A stretch of 64,000 nucleotides of DNA from Pandoraea sputorum (lineage in GTDB: Bacteria; Pseudomonadota; Gammaproteobacteria; Burkholderiales; Burkholderiaceae). The notes beneath the pieces are model-generated. The model saw nothing but the letters and a program-made list of their open reading frames with translations, was not told the DNA's origin and ran no database searches. How positions within the stretch are numbered: the first letter of the stretch is position 1; every line of letters starts with the position of its first letter. The stretch lies in assembly GCF_000814845.2 (NCBI RefSeq), contig NZ_CP010431.2:248001-312000 (forward strand), written 5' to 3'. Below are positions 35,826 to 45,165 of this stretch, in pieces. Made by a program: the position numbers and the translations under genes.

Positions 35826-36574
35826 GCGCTGCACTCGAAATTCAGGGACTGTCGAAGCGCTTCGGCCAACTCGACGTCACGCGCAACGTCACGCTGTCGC
35901 TGCCGGTCGGCGCACGTCATGCGCTGATCGGACCGAACGGTGCGGGCAAGAGCACGTTGATGAACCTGCTCACGGGCGTGCTCAAGCCGAACGCAGGCGT
36001 GGTGCGCGTTGGCGGCACCGACGTCACGTCGATGCCGTCGCACAAGCGCGTCAAGCTCGGTCTTGCACGCACGTTCCAGCTCAACACGCTGTTCGACACG
36101 CTCACCGTTGCCGAGAACGTGGGCCTCGCCCTTACGTCGCGACGCGGACTCGACGGTTGCATCGGCCGCCCGCTGGCGAATCGCCCGGCGGTGGTCGAGG
36201 AAGCGGCAGAGCGCCTGCGCGAACTCGGGATGATCGACCTCGCAGGCAAGCGCATCAACGAACTCGCGTACGGCCAGCGTCGTCAGGTCGAGATCGCGCT
36301 GGGTCTCGCGCTGGATCCGAAGGTGCTGCTGCTCGACGAACCGGTTGCCGGTGTGCCGTCGGGACAGGGCCGCAAGTTGTTCGAACTGCTGGAGCGTTTG
36401 CCCGAAGACGTCGCGGTGATGGTCATCGAACACGACATGGATCTTGTCTTCCGCTTCGCGCGCCGCATTACGGTGCTGGTCGAAGGCGCGGTGCTGATGG
36501 AAGGCGAGAAGGACGAAGTGCGCAGCGATCCACGCGTGCGCGATATCTATCTGGGACGTCGCCATCATGACTGA
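35822..36574 (+). CDS. livG: ABC transporter ATP-binding protein, LivG-type
   Basis: ATPase of 250 residues starting at a GTG that overlaps the livM stop (SD AAGGAGG, 35809-35815). Walker A is GPNGAGKS, the signature is degenerate (LAYGQRRQVEIALGLA), Walker B is VLLLDEPVAGV, and the switch His is in VIEHDM. Usual LivG features including the DVTSMPSHKRVKLGLARTFQ region are present. It overlaps livF by eight bases. Confidence 0.9.
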   Translation: MSAALEIQGLSKRFGQLDVTRNVTLSLPVGARHALIGPNGAGKSTLMNLLTGVLKPNAGVVRVGGTDVTSMPSHKRVKLGLARTFQLNTLFDTLTVAENVGLALTSRRGLDGCIGRPLANRPAVVEEAAERLRELGMIDLAGKRINELAYGQRRQVEIALGLALDPKVLLLDEPVAGVPSGQGRKLFELLERLPEDVAVMVIEHDMDLVFRFARRITVLVEGAVLMEGEKDEVRSDPRVRDIYLGRRHHD

Positions 36575-37304
36575 CATTCTGCTCGAAGCCGGTGGGCTCA
36601 GTGCCGGGTATGGCGAAACCATCGTGCTCGAAGACCTGAGCCTGCGTGTGGCCGCTGGCGAAGCCGTCGCGATTCTCGGACGTAACGGCGTCGGCAAGAG
36701 CACGTTGCTGCTGAGCCTGCTTGGCCTCACCACGCGTCACGGCGGCGTGCTGCGTTATCGCGATGACGACATTACGTCGTGGCCCGCCTACAAGCGCGCC
36801 CGCGCCGGACTGGCGCTGGTGCCGCAGGAGCGCGAGATCTTCAAGTCGCTCTCCGTCGAAGAGAACCTGCAAGTTTCGGCGATGGCCGAGGGGGCCGGTG
36901 CTGCGGATGAGAAAGGCATGTGGACGCTGGAGCGCGTCTACGACCTGTTCCCGCGTCTGAAGGAGCGTCGTCGCAATCTGGGCAATCAACTCTCGGGCGG
37001 CGAGCAACAGATGCTCGCCATCGGCCGCGCGCTGATCGGCAATCCCCGCGTGATTCTGTTCGACGAGCCGTTCGAAGGGCTCGCGCCCGTCATCGTCGAT
37101 CAACTGGTCGATGCGTTCTGGAAGTTGCGCGCCGACGGCGGCATGGGCGTGGTGCTCGTGGAGCAGCACGCGGAACTGGGACTGGAACTCACCGACCGCG
37201 CGCTGGTGCTCGACCGGGGCCGTCAGGTCTGGGCGGGGCGCAGCAGCGATCTGGCCGCGTCGCCGGAACTGCTCGGCACCCTGGTCGGACTGGAAAGCGC
37301 CTGA
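36567..37304 (+). CDS. livF: ABC transporter ATP-binding protein, LivF-type
   Basis: Second ATPase of the importer, 245 residues. Walker A is GRNGVGKS, the signature LSGGEQQMLAIGRAL, Walker B VILFDEPFEGLAP, and the switch His lies in VEQHAEL. It forms a heterodimer with LivG. The downstream gene galB begins 43 bases later in the same operon. Confidence 0.9.
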   Translation: MTDILLEAGGLSAGYGETIVLEDLSLRVAAGEAVAILGRNGVGKSTLLLSLLGLTTRHGGVLRYRDDDITSWPAYKRARAGLALVPQEREIFKSLSVEENLQVSAMAEGAGAADEKGMWTLERVYDLFPRLKERRRNLGNQLSGGEQQMLAIGRALIGNPRVILFDEPFEGLAPVIVDQLVDAFWKLRADGGMGVVLVEQHAELGLELTDRALVLDRGRQVWAGRSSDLAASPELLGTLVGLESA

Positions 37305-37347
37305 GCGAGCGTCGCCGGGCTGCGCAACAAGTATCAGAGTCAAACAC

Positions 37348-38103
37348 ATGAGCACAACACAGCACAGCAGCAATTCGGGATTGGCGGGCCTCGTGGTCAG
37401 CGCCCACTCGGCGGACTTCGTCTGGCGCGCAGCGGGCACGATCGCCACGCACGTCGCGCAGGGCTATCGCATGAAGATCGTCTGCCTGTCGTTCGGCGAG
37501 CGCGGCGAGTCGGCCAAGCTCTGGCGCAAGGGCGCGGAGATGACCGAAGCGAAGGTCAAGGCCGCACGTCGTGAAGAGGCGCAACGCGCCGCCGACATTC
37601 TCGGCGCGGAAATCGAGTTTCTCGACATCGGCGATTACCCGATGCGCGTGTCCGACGAAACGCTGTTCCGGCTCGTCGACATCTATCGCGACGTGCAACC
37701 CGCCTTCGTGCTGAGCCATTCGGAGAAGGACCCGTACAACTTCGATCACCCGCTGGCGATGCACGTCACGCAGGAAGCGCGCGTGATTGCACAGGCCGAA
37801 GGTCACAAGCCGGGCGAGAAGATCATCGGTGCGCCGGCCGTCCTCGCGTTCGAGCCGCATCAGACCGAGCAATGCGAGTGGATCCCGAACACCTTCGTCG
37901 ACATCACGCCGGTGTGGGACAAGAAGCGCGCCGCCATCGAATGCATGGCCGGTCAGGAACACCTCTGGGATTACTACACGCGCGTGGCGTTGCAACGCGG
38001 TGTGCAGGCCAAACGCAACATCGGCATCACCGCGTCGCGCGACATCAAGTACGCGGAGGGGCTGATGCGTCTCACGCCGGTCGTTACGGAGCAACTGTCA
38101 TGA
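37348..38103 (+). CDS. galB: PIG-L family deacetylase fold protein, GalB-type 4-oxalomesaconate hydratase
   Basis: A 251-residue zinc-dependent PIG-L/LmbE-fold protein. GalB of Pseudomonas putida, the gallate-pathway 4-oxalomesaconate hydratase, is in this family, and the neighbours (aldolase and tautomerase of the same pathway) support the name. Metal motif positions are SAHSAD near residue 19 and NFDHPLAMH near residue 132. It would add water to 4-oxalomesaconate to give 4-carboxy-4-hydroxy-2-oxoadipate. Start ATG 37348 follows livF after 43 bases; its stop overlaps the aldolase gene by four. Confidence 0.8.
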   Translation: MSTTQHSSNSGLAGLVVSAHSADFVWRAAGTIATHVAQGYRMKIVCLSFGERGESAKLWRKGAEMTEAKVKAARREEAQRAADILGAEIEFLDIGDYPMRVSDETLFRLVDIYRDVQPAFVLSHSEKDPYNFDHPLAMHVTQEARVIAQAEGHKPGEKIIGAPAVLAFEPHQTEQCEWIPNTFVDITPVWDKKRAAIECMAGQEHLWDYYTRVALQRGVQAKRNIGITASRDIKYAEGLMRLTPVVTEQLS

Positions 38104-38804
38104 TTCGCGGCGTCGTCGTTCGTCAGATTCCGCGCGTCGATGCCGCTACGCTCGACATTCTGCGCAGCGCAGGCAGCGCCACCGTGCACGAGGCGCAAAG
38201 CCGTCTCGGCCTGATGGCCACCTATCTGCGCCCGATCTACGCTGGTGCGGCGGTGGCCGGTAGCGCCGTCACGGTGCTTGCGCCGCCGTCCGACAACTGG
38301 ATGCTGCACGTCGCGGTCGAGCAGGCACAGCCGGGCGACATCGTCGTGGTCGGCGTGACGTCGCCGTGCGACGACGGGTACTTCGGCGATCTGCTCGCCA
38401 CGTCGATGAAAGCGCGCGGTGTTGTCGGGCTGATCATCGACGCCGGTTGCCGCGACATCGGCACACTCACCGAGATGCAGTTCCCGGTGTGGTCGAAGGC
38501 CATCTCGTCGCAAGGCACGGTCAAGGAAACGCTCGGCTCGGTGAACGTGCCGGTCGTGTGCGCGAACCAGATCGTCAACCCGGGCGACGTGATCGTGGCC
38601 GACGACGACGGCGTCGTCGTGGTGCCGTTTGCCACCGCGCACGCCGTCGCGAAAGCGGCCGCCGCGCGCGGTGCGGACGAAGCCTACAAGCGCGGCGTAC
38701 TCGCGGGGGGCACGCTCGGCCTCGATTACTACAAGATGCGCGAACGTCTTGCCGCGAAGGGCCTGCGCTATGTCGACTCGCTCGACGAGTTGCAAGGCGA
38801 GTGA
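38100..38804 (+). CDS. ligK: 4-carboxy-4-hydroxy-2-oxoadipate aldolase / oxaloacetate decarboxylase
   Basis: Class II aldolase of the RraA-like (HMG/CHA aldolase) family, 234 residues. It cleaves 4-carboxy-4-hydroxy-2-oxoadipate to pyruvate and oxaloacetate, the last step of the protocatechuate 4,5-cleavage and gallate pathways. The [23 protein letters not shown] segment and the catalytic DAGCRD motif are visible. ATG overlaps the galB stop. Also called galC or proA in other species. Confidence 0.87.
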   Translation: MIRGVVVRQIPRVDAATLDILRSAGSATVHEAQSRLGLMATYLRPIYAGAAVAGSAVTVLAPPSDNWMLHVAVEQAQPGDIVVVGVTSPCDDGYFGDLLATSMKARGVVGLIIDAGCRDIGTLTEMQFPVWSKAISSQGTVKETLGSVNVPVVCANQIVNPGDVIVADDDGVVVVPFATAHAVAKAAAARGADEAYKRGVLAGGTLGLDYYKMRERLAAKGLRYVDSLDELQGE

Positions 38805-38814
38805 GGGGCGCGAC

Positions 38815-39942
38815 TTGGGCGAGCTAAAGCACTCTCAGACGCGCATTCGCGCCGCCGTCATGCGGGGAGGCACCTCGAAGGGGCTGTACTTCCTCGCGGA
38901 CGATCTGCCCACGGACGCCGCCACGCGCGACGCGGTACTGCTCGCTGCGATGGGATCACCCGATGCGCGTCAAATCGACGGCATGGGCGGCGCGAACCCG
39001 CTCACGAGCAAGGTCGCCATCGTCTCGCGTGCCACACGTGCGGACGCCGACGTCGACTATCTCTTTGCACAGGTCGTGGTCGACGAAGCGCGTGTCGACT
39101 ACGGACAGAACTGCGGCAATCTGCTCGCGGGCGTAGGGCCGTTTGCGATCGAGCGCGGACTCGTTGCGGCAACGGGCGACGTGACCGACGTCGGCATTCA
39201 CATGGTCAACACGGGGCAGGTGGCGGTCGCCACCGTGCAGACCCCGGGCGGCATGGCGAAGTACGACGGCGACGTGGCCATCGACGGGGTGCCCGGCACG
39301 GCAGCGCCCATTCCACTGATGTTCCGCGATACCGCCGGGTCGTCGTGCGGCGCGCTGTTTCCGACGGGCCAACGCCAGGACGTCGTCGAAGGCGTCACCG
39401 TCACGTGTATCGATAACGGCATGCCGCTGGTGCTGATGCGCGCTGAGGATCTGGGTTGCACGGGCGCAGAGTCCTGGCAGCAACTCGAAACGGATGCGCA
39501 GTTCCAGCCGATGCGTGAGCGCATCGAAGCGATTCGTCTCGCCGTCGGCCCGCGCATGAATCTGGGCGACGTGCGTTCGCGCACGGTACCGAAGATGTGT
39601 CTCGTTGCGGCACCCCAGGCCGGGGGAGCGCTCGCAACACGTTGCTTCATCCCGCATCGCTGCCACTCGTCCATCGGCGTGCTGGCGGCCGTTAGCCTGG
39701 CGACGGCGGCAGCGCTGCCGGGCACCGTCTGTCACGAGATGGCCGTGGTGCCGGATGGCGAAGCACCGCTTGTGTCCATCGAACATCCGACGGGGGAGTT
39801 CACCGTGCGACTGACACTCGGTCTCGATGCCGAAGGACAGACCGACGTCACGGGCGCAGGCCTGTTGCGCACCGCACGCTGGTTGTTTGACGGCGACGTG
39901 TGCATTCCCACTCGTGTGTGGGCGCAAGAGGAGGCGGCATGA
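38815..39942 (+). CDS. galD: 4-oxalomesaconate tautomerase, GalD-type (PrpF fold)
   Basis: A 375-residue PrpF-fold isomerase; GalD converts the keto to the enol tautomer of 4-oxalomesaconate in the gallate pathway. Family motifs MRGGTSKGLYFL, DYGQNCGNLLAGVGPFA and CGALFPTGQ are visible. No ATG lies near the conserved start; a TTG at 38815 has a well-placed SD (GAGGGG at 38803-38808) and gives the expected N-terminus, so it is proposed. It overlaps the hydrolase gene by four bases. Confidence 0.83.
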   Translation: MGELKHSQTRIRAAVMRGGTSKGLYFLADDLPTDAATRDAVLLAAMGSPDARQIDGMGGANPLTSKVAIVSRATRADADVDYLFAQVVVDEARVDYGQNCGNLLAGVGPFAIERGLVAATGDVTDVGIHMVNTGQVAVATVQTPGGMAKYDGDVAIDGVPGTAAPIPLMFRDTAGSSCGALFPTGQRQDVVEGVTVTCIDNGMPLVLMRAEDLGCTGAESWQQLETDAQFQPMRERIEAIRLAVGPRMNLGDVRSRTVPKMCLVAAPQAGGALATRCFIPHRCHSSIGVLAAVSLATAAALPGTVCHEMAVVPDGEAPLVSIEHPTGEFTVRLTLGLDAEGQTDVTGAGLLRTARWLFDGDVCIPTRVWAQEEAA

Positions 39943-40679
39943 GTCAGGACCGTCTGCCGTTACTGCTGCTGCCCGGCCTGCTGTGCGATCAGGTGGCGTG
40001 GGCCGCCACTGCCGCGTTGCTGCCGGAATTCGATTGTCGCGTGCCCGCGTGGGGCGCGCTCGACACCATCGGTGCGATGGCCGACCACGTGCTGGCCACC
40101 ACGCCGGAGCCGCGTTTTGCGCTGGCCGGACATTCGATGGGCGGGCGCGTAGCGCTCGAAGTCGTGCGCCGTGCGCCGCAACGCGTGAGCCATCTCGCGT
40201 TGCTCGACACCGGCTATCAGGCGTTGCCTGACGGTGAGGCCGCTGAGAAGGAGCGCAGCGGTCGCGCCGCGTTGCTCGCTCGTTCGCGCAAGGAGGGTAT
40301 GCGCGCGATGGGGCAGGTCTGGGCGACGGGCATGGTGCATCCCGACCAGATCGGTATGCCGCTGTTCGACGCGATTCTCGACATGATCGAGCGCAGCAAC
40401 CCCGATCAGTTTGCGGCGCAGATCCATGCGCTGCTGGGCCGTCCGGATGCCACCGCGCAACTGAGCGACGTGCGTTGCCCGACGCTCGTGCTGTGCGGAC
40501 GACAGGACACGTGGAGCCCGCTCGCGCGTCACGAAATCATGGCCGGGCTGATCCCGGATGCGGTGCTGAGTGTGGTGGAACACAGCGGTCACATGAGTCC
40601 GATGGAACGCCCTGAAGCCGTGGCCGCTGCCATGCGCGCATGGTTGTCGCTGCCGTCGACCGAAGGGGTGACGTCATGA
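39939..40679 (+). CDS. alpha/beta hydrolase of the aromatic operon
   Basis: A 246-residue cytoplasmic alpha/beta hydrolase with the nucleophile elbow GHSMGG, an acid in CGRQDTWSP and the catalytic His in VEHSGHMS. Its position in the gal-type operon with four-base overlaps on both sides suggests it handles an ester or lactone made by ring fission, for instance the methyl ester formed from 3-O-methylgallate or 2-pyrone-4,6-dicarboxylate. Both ideas are inference. SD AGGAGG precedes the ATG. Confidence 0.75.
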   Translation: MSQDRLPLLLLPGLLCDQVAWAATAALLPEFDCRVPAWGALDTIGAMADHVLATTPEPRFALAGHSMGGRVALEVVRRAPQRVSHLALLDTGYQALPDGEAAEKERSGRAALLARSRKEGMRAMGQVWATGMVHPDQIGMPLFDAILDMIERSNPDQFAAQIHALLGRPDATAQLSDVRCPTLVLCGRQDTWSPLARHEIMAGLIPDAVLSVVEHSGHMSPMERPEAVAAAMRAWLSLPSTEGVTS

Positions 40680-41158
40680 CGCAGAACATGCCAACCACAC
40701 AAACACCCGACTCCATCGATCAGCAAACGCTCGAGGTGCTGCTCGCCAAACAAGCGTGTCACGACCTCGTCATGCGCTTCGTCATGTGTAACGACCGTCG
40801 TGATCCGCAGGGACTGGCTGCGTTGTTCGCCGAGAAGGGGGTGCTGGTGCGCCCCAATGGCGAGACGCTCGTTGGCCCGGTGGCGATAGCGGCTGCGTAC
40901 GCCGACCGTCCGGCGGACCGCCTGACGCGCCATCTCGTCGGCAATGTGCTGATCGAGGTGACGTCGACCACGGGTGCGATCGGCAGCAGCACGGTGCTGC
41001 TTTGGAGCGGCTCGGCGCAGGACGTGCCGGGACCGTTCGGACGTCCGGCGCAGGGCCGTCAGGTGATGGGCGAATTCGAAGACACTTTCGTGCGCACGGC
41101 GCAGGGATGGCGCATCGCCCGACGCGAAGCGCGTTTCACTTTCGTACGCGAAGCATGA
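40676..41158 (+). CDS. SnoaL-like / NTF2-fold protein, unknown function
   Basis: A 160-residue protein of the SnoaL-like NTF2 fold (QQTLEVLLAKQACHDLVMRF, FAEKGVLVRPNG, GEFEDTFVRTAQGWRIARRE). Such proteins can be isomerases, hydratases or hydroxylation-subunit folds. It is translationally coupled to the alpha/beta hydrolase and closes the operon. A cis-trans isomerase role in the lower pathway is possible but not shown. Confidence 0.7.
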   Translation: MTQNMPTTQTPDSIDQQTLEVLLAKQACHDLVMRFVMCNDRRDPQGLAALFAEKGVLVRPNGETLVGPVAIAAAYADRPADRLTRHLVGNVLIEVTSTTGAIGSSTVLLWSGSAQDVPGPFGRPAQGRQVMGEFEDTFVRTAQGWRIARREARFTFVREA

Positions 41159-41383
41159 AGCAAGGCGTGAGGGAAAAAACAGCACCTCACGTCGCGCCAT
41201 AAAACAACGGGGACCGAGGCCGGAGTGCAGCACAGGAGGCGGCAACGGTGACCCGAAAGAGCAAGCAATGCAGTACCGGAGGCGGACGCAGTGCCGTCCC
41301 AACAAGGCTGGACCTGTGACATTGCCACCGGTTCGGAGGTTGAGGTTTGGAGTAGCTGTGTATTCAAAAACAAGGGGACAGAA

Positions 41384-42463
41384 GTGAAAGTGAAACACGC
41401 ATTGGCCGCAGGCCTGCTGCTGGGTGCAGGCCTGGCGCACGCGCAAAGCAACGTGACGCTGTACGGGATCGTCGATACCGGCATCGCCTACTACAACAAT
41501 GCTGCCAATGGCGGCAGCTTCGTCGGCGAACCGACCCTCACGGGCAAGGTGCCGTCGCGCTTCGGTTTCAAGGGTGTCGAAGACCTGGGCGGCGGTCTCA
41601 AGGCCGTCTTCACGTTGGAAAACGGCTTTCAGCCGGGCACCGGCGGTCTGAACTATGGCGGACGTCTGTTCGGCCGTCAGGCCAACGTAGGTCTGTCGAG
41701 TTCGTGGGGCACGGTGCTCATCGGCCGTCAGAACAATATGACGTTCTATGTGACGGGCAATGCGGACGTGATCGGACCGTCGATCTTCTCGCTCGCCAGT
41801 ATCGACCCGTACATCGCTAACGCGCGTAGCGACAGCGCCATCGGGTATATGGGCAAGTTCTCCGGCGTGACTGTCGGCGCCACGTACAGCTTCGGGCGCG
41901 ATGCATCGTCCGCAGGCGGACCGTCGGCCACGAACTGCGCGGGCAACGTCGCGGGCAACTATCAGGCCTGTAAGCAATTCACGGGCTTGCTCGGTTACGA
42001 CTACGAGAACTTCGGCATTTCGGCGTCGTACGACCAGATGCGCGGCAACACCGGCGCCGCCGCACCGCTGACCAGCTCGCAGTACACCGATTCGCACTCG
42101 GTCATCAATGCGTACTACAAGTGGTCGACGGGTCGCGTGGGTGGTGGCTGGATTCACCGCAACGTGAGCGCCGACGCCGCATCGCTGCGCTCGGACATCT
42201 ACTTCATCGGCTTCACTTATTTGCCGACGATCACCTGGGCGTTCGACGCACAGGCCATTCGTTACCAGTTGAAGAGCCGCGCCAACGCCACGATGCTCAT
42301 CGGCCGGGCCACGTACTCGCTCTCGAAGCGCACGTCGCTGTATGGCATGGCGGGCTGGGTGGCGAACAGCCAGAACGGTGCAGTGGCGATTGCCGCTGGC
42401 GGTTCGGTGGTCACCGGTGGCAACCAGTTCGGTACGATGCTGGGCATTCAGCACACGTTCTAA
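41384..42463 (+). CDS. general porin, Burkholderia Omp38/OpcP type
   Basis: A 359-residue outer-membrane trimeric porin. The signal peptide (AAGLLLGAGLAHA) is followed by the classic QSNVTLYGIVDTGIAYY start, and the chain ends with the aromatic QHTF. GTG at 41384 with an AAGGGGACAG SD gives the correct signal peptide, so a longer frame from 41291 is rejected. It lies 225 bases after the SnoaL-like gene and may be coregulated to admit aromatic acids, although general porins also occur alone. Confidence 0.9.
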   Translation: MKVKHALAAGLLLGAGLAHAQSNVTLYGIVDTGIAYYNNAANGGSFVGEPTLTGKVPSRFGFKGVEDLGGGLKAVFTLENGFQPGTGGLNYGGRLFGRQANVGLSSSWGTVLIGRQNNMTFYVTGNADVIGPSIFSLASIDPYIANARSDSAIGYMGKFSGVTVGATYSFGRDASSAGGPSATNCAGNVAGNYQACKQFTGLLGYDYENFGISASYDQMRGNTGAAAPLTSSQYTDSHSVINAYYKWSTGRVGGGWIHRNVSADAASLRSDIYFIGFTYLPTITWAFDAQAIRYQLKSRANATMLIGRATYSLSKRTSLYGMAGWVANSQNGAVAIAAGGSVVTGGNQFGTMLGIQHTF

Positions 42464-42767
42464 CGTCCGAACTCGCTTAAACGCGGCACTGCGTAGCGAG
42501 CACGTGTGGGGCGTCCGGGGGGGCGAATCGCACGTGACGCGGTGCTGCGTCACTCCCTGTTGCGCGGCGTCGTCGTGGTGGCGTGCCGCGCATAACGAGC
42601 GAGTGATCCGGCAGACGTCGTGCGGCGTGACCGTGTGCAGCCGAACATTCCCCGAGCGGCACCATTGCGCATGATTTTCCTGCCCGGCCCGGGCTATGAT
42701 GCCAAGCAGGCACTGGCGAGCGAGAAGCAAATCCCGGGCCGAGATTTTTCCCCATGAACCCCTCTGT
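42464..42767. other. 304-base intergenic region after the porin
   Basis: Contains a perfect 7-bp hairpin GTGACGC / GCGTCAC at 42534-42553 without a T-run, possibly the porin transcript end, and GC-rich CCCGGGCC repeats near 42690 and 42738. No gene or clear promoter was found. Confidence 0.45.
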
Positions 42768-44153
42768 ATGACGCAACCGATCGCCCCTGTCGCGCCGCTG
42801 GCCGAAGGCCTTTGCGCGAGCGCACGCCGCATTGCCGTTCCATCGATTCTGCTCGGCACCTTCCTCGGCAATCTCGATGCCTCGATTGCCAACGTGGCAT
42901 TGCCGACTATCGCGCGCGATCTGGTCGCCGATCCCGCCTCGACGGTGTGGGTTGTCAACGCTTACCAACTGATTTTTGCGATGGCCGTGCTGCCGCTGGC
43001 GGCGCTGGGCGAAAAGCTCGGTTATCGGCGCGTGTTCCTGTTCGGTGTGGCCGGGTTCACGCTGGCGTCGCTCGGCTGTGCACTTGCCCCGTCGCTCTCG
43101 TGGCTCGTCGCTGCGCGCGTGGTGCAGGGGCTGTGCGGTGCATGCATGTCGACCATCGTCCCCGCGTTGCTGCGCATGGTGTTTCCGCCGCATATGGGCG
43201 GACGCGCGATCTCGCTGCTGGCGCTGACCGTCGCGCTGTCGACGGCGGCCGGGCCGAGCGTGGCGGCGGTCATTCTCACGCTGGGCGACTGGCGCTGGCT
43301 GTTCGCCATCAATCTGCCCATCGGACTGGTCGCGCTGGGCGCGTCGTACCGGTTCCTGCCGCGCACGCCGGGGGCCGAGCGGCGCATCGACGTGCCCGGT
43401 GCGTTGCTCAATGCCGCGACACTCGCGCTCATCATCATCGGACTCGGCCATGTCGGCGAAGCCGGGCATCATGGTGCCGCTGCGTTGCAGATCGCGCTCG
43501 GGCTGGCCGTGGCGGTGGTGCTTGTGCGTCATCAGCGCAGTCGTCAGGCACCCCTGTTGCCGCTCGATCTGATGCGCGTGCCGGTGCTGGCGTTGTCGTC
43601 ACTGACGTCCGTCGCCTGTTATATGGCGCAAACGCTGGCGTACGTCGGCATGCCGTTTCTGTTGCAGCACACGTTCTCGCGCAGTGAGGCGACGACGGGC
43701 CTGCTGATAACGCCGTGGCCGCTGGTGATCGTGTTTATCGCGCCGCTCGCGGGGCGGCTGTCGGATCGCTTCGACAGCGCGCGCATGAGTGCGCTGGGGC
43801 TGGGCGTGTTCGCGGTGGGGCTGGCATCGCTGGCGTGGCTGCCCACAGACGCGAGCGACTGGGGCATCGCCTGGCGTATGGTGATTTGCGGGGTAGGCTT
43901 CGGCTTCTTCCAGACGCCGAACAACCGCATCATCATGATGGGCGCGCCGCGCGAGCGCAGCGGCGCGGCAAGCGGTCTGATGACGATTGCCCGGACCGTC
44001 GGCATGACGCTCGGGGCGGCCGTGGTGGCGCTGCTGTTCGATCTCTATGGCGATCACGGCGCGCACGCAGCGATGGTGTGCGCGACGATACTCGCGGCGC
44101 TGGGCGGTGGCGTCAGCCTGCTGCGGGTGCGGGCGAAGGCGCGCGCGGGCTGA
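42768..44153 (+). CDS. MFS transporter, DHA2 (EmrB/QacA) type
   Basis: A 461-residue, 14-helix drug:H+ antiporter-2 type transporter. NLDASIANVALPTIA in helix 1, VVNAYQLIFAMAVLPLAALGEKLGYRRVF through the loop motif, and PPHMGGRAISL are typical. Likely exports a toxic or amphipathic compound. No regulator gene adjoins. ATG 42768 is preferred to 42696 because helix 1 begins soon after. Confidence 0.82.
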   Translation: MTQPIAPVAPLAEGLCASARRIAVPSILLGTFLGNLDASIANVALPTIARDLVADPASTVWVVNAYQLIFAMAVLPLAALGEKLGYRRVFLFGVAGFTLASLGCALAPSLSWLVAARVVQGLCGACMSTIVPALLRMVFPPHMGGRAISLLALTVALSTAAGPSVAAVILTLGDWRWLFAINLPIGLVALGASYRFLPRTPGAERRIDVPGALLNAATLALIIIGLGHVGEAGHHGAAALQIALGLAVAVVLVRHQRSRQAPLLPLDLMRVPVLALSSLTSVACYMAQTLAYVGMPFLLQHTFSRSEATTGLLITPWPLVIVFIAPLAGRLSDRFDSARMSALGLGVFAVGLASLAWLPTDASDWGIAWRMVICGVGFGFFQTPNNRIIMMGAPRERSGAASGLMTIARTVGMTLGAAVVALLFDLYGDHGAHAAMVCATILAALGGGVSLLRVRAKARAG

Positions 44154-44299
44154 CGGCGTGGCAGATAGCGAGATAAGGCAGGCTGAGCCAATTTGTCAAA
44201 GTGGGCGTCGCGCGCTAGCATCTTGCCTTGCCGAGACCCCCGTCGCACGTGCGACGACGGTCATGTTCACGTATTTCCTCGCAAAATTCCGCTATCTCC

Positions 44300-45079
44300 G
44301 TGTCTTCTTCTCACGTTCTGAGCCGGCGACGCCGGGCGCACCTCGCCCGTAGCGAGCACGGCACGCGCGGTCCGGTCTGGTTGTTCGATCTGGACAACAC
44401 GCTGCATCGCGCGTCTCACGCGATCTTTCCGCGCATCAACCGCGCGATGACCGCCTATATCGTCGAGAAGCTGGGCCTGCCGCACGACGAAGCGAATCTT
44501 CTGCGTTCGACGTACACCGAGCGCTACGGTGCGGTGCTGCTCGGGCTGATCCGGCATCACGCCATCGACCCGCACGAATTTCTCGCGCAAGTCCATGAAC
44601 TGCCGCCGTTGGCCGAGGTGCTGCGCGCCGAGCGCGGCATCGCCCGTCTGATGGCCGGTCTGCCCGGGCGCAAGATTCTGCTGACCAATGCGCCGGCGCA
44701 CTACGCCATGCCGATCGTCGAGGCTTTGGGAATCGGCCGTCATTTCGAGCGCTTCGTGAGCATCGAAGACATGGCGGATCGGCGTGGCTGGCGCGCCAAA
44801 CCCGACCCGACGATGCTGCGCCGTCTGCTCGTGCGCGAGGGGCTGACACCCTCGAACACCTGGCTTGTCGAGGACACGCGCTCGCACCTCAAGCACCTGC
44901 GGCATTTCGGCATCAAGACCGTTTGGATCACGGGACACCTGCCGGTGAGAAACAGTCTTGGCAAGGTTATGGCGCGAAGTGGCCGCCCACACTTCGTAGA
45001 TATCAAAGTACAATCTCTGCGCGAGTTAAGGGCGTACCTGGCGACCGGGGCAGGTGCCAGGCATGTGAGGGGCAAGTGA
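44300..45079 (+). CDS. HAD-superfamily hydrolase, pyrimidine 5'-nucleotidase type
   Basis: A HAD phosphatase of about 259 residues. Motif I is FDLDNTLH, motif II is ILLTNAP, the lysine is in WRAKPDP and motif IV is VEDTRSHLKH. The match is to the family annotated as pyrimidine 5'-nucleotidase. The start is uncertain: no SD is visible and the first 20-30 residues are Arg-rich. GTG 44300 is one candidate; a TTG lies at 44228. The slmA-like gene follows 86 bases later. Confidence 0.78.
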   Translation: MSSSHVLSRRRRAHLARSEHGTRGPVWLFDLDNTLHRASHAIFPRINRAMTAYIVEKLGLPHDEANLLRSTYTERYGAVLLGLIRHHAIDPHEFLAQVHELPPLAEVLRAERGIARLMAGLPGRKILLTNAPAHYAMPIVEALGIGRHFERFVSIEDMADRRGWRAKPDPTMLRRLLVREGLTPSNTWLVEDTRSHLKHLRHFGIKTVWITGHLPVRNSLGKVMARSGRPHFVDIKVQSLRELRAYLATGAGARHVRGK

Positions 45080-45165
45080 CGGGCCGGTGAGGGCTCAGTC
45101 AGGCTCCCCCCGTCAGCCCTTTGCCGCGCGACGATTACATAATCCCAACTGATAACGACCAGACG

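Noticed and set aside
40589..42958. 789-codon minus-strand open frame under the hydrolase, SnoaL-like and porin genes
   Set aside because: Length is due to high GC content. The opposite strand has a porin with signal peptide and correct C-terminus.
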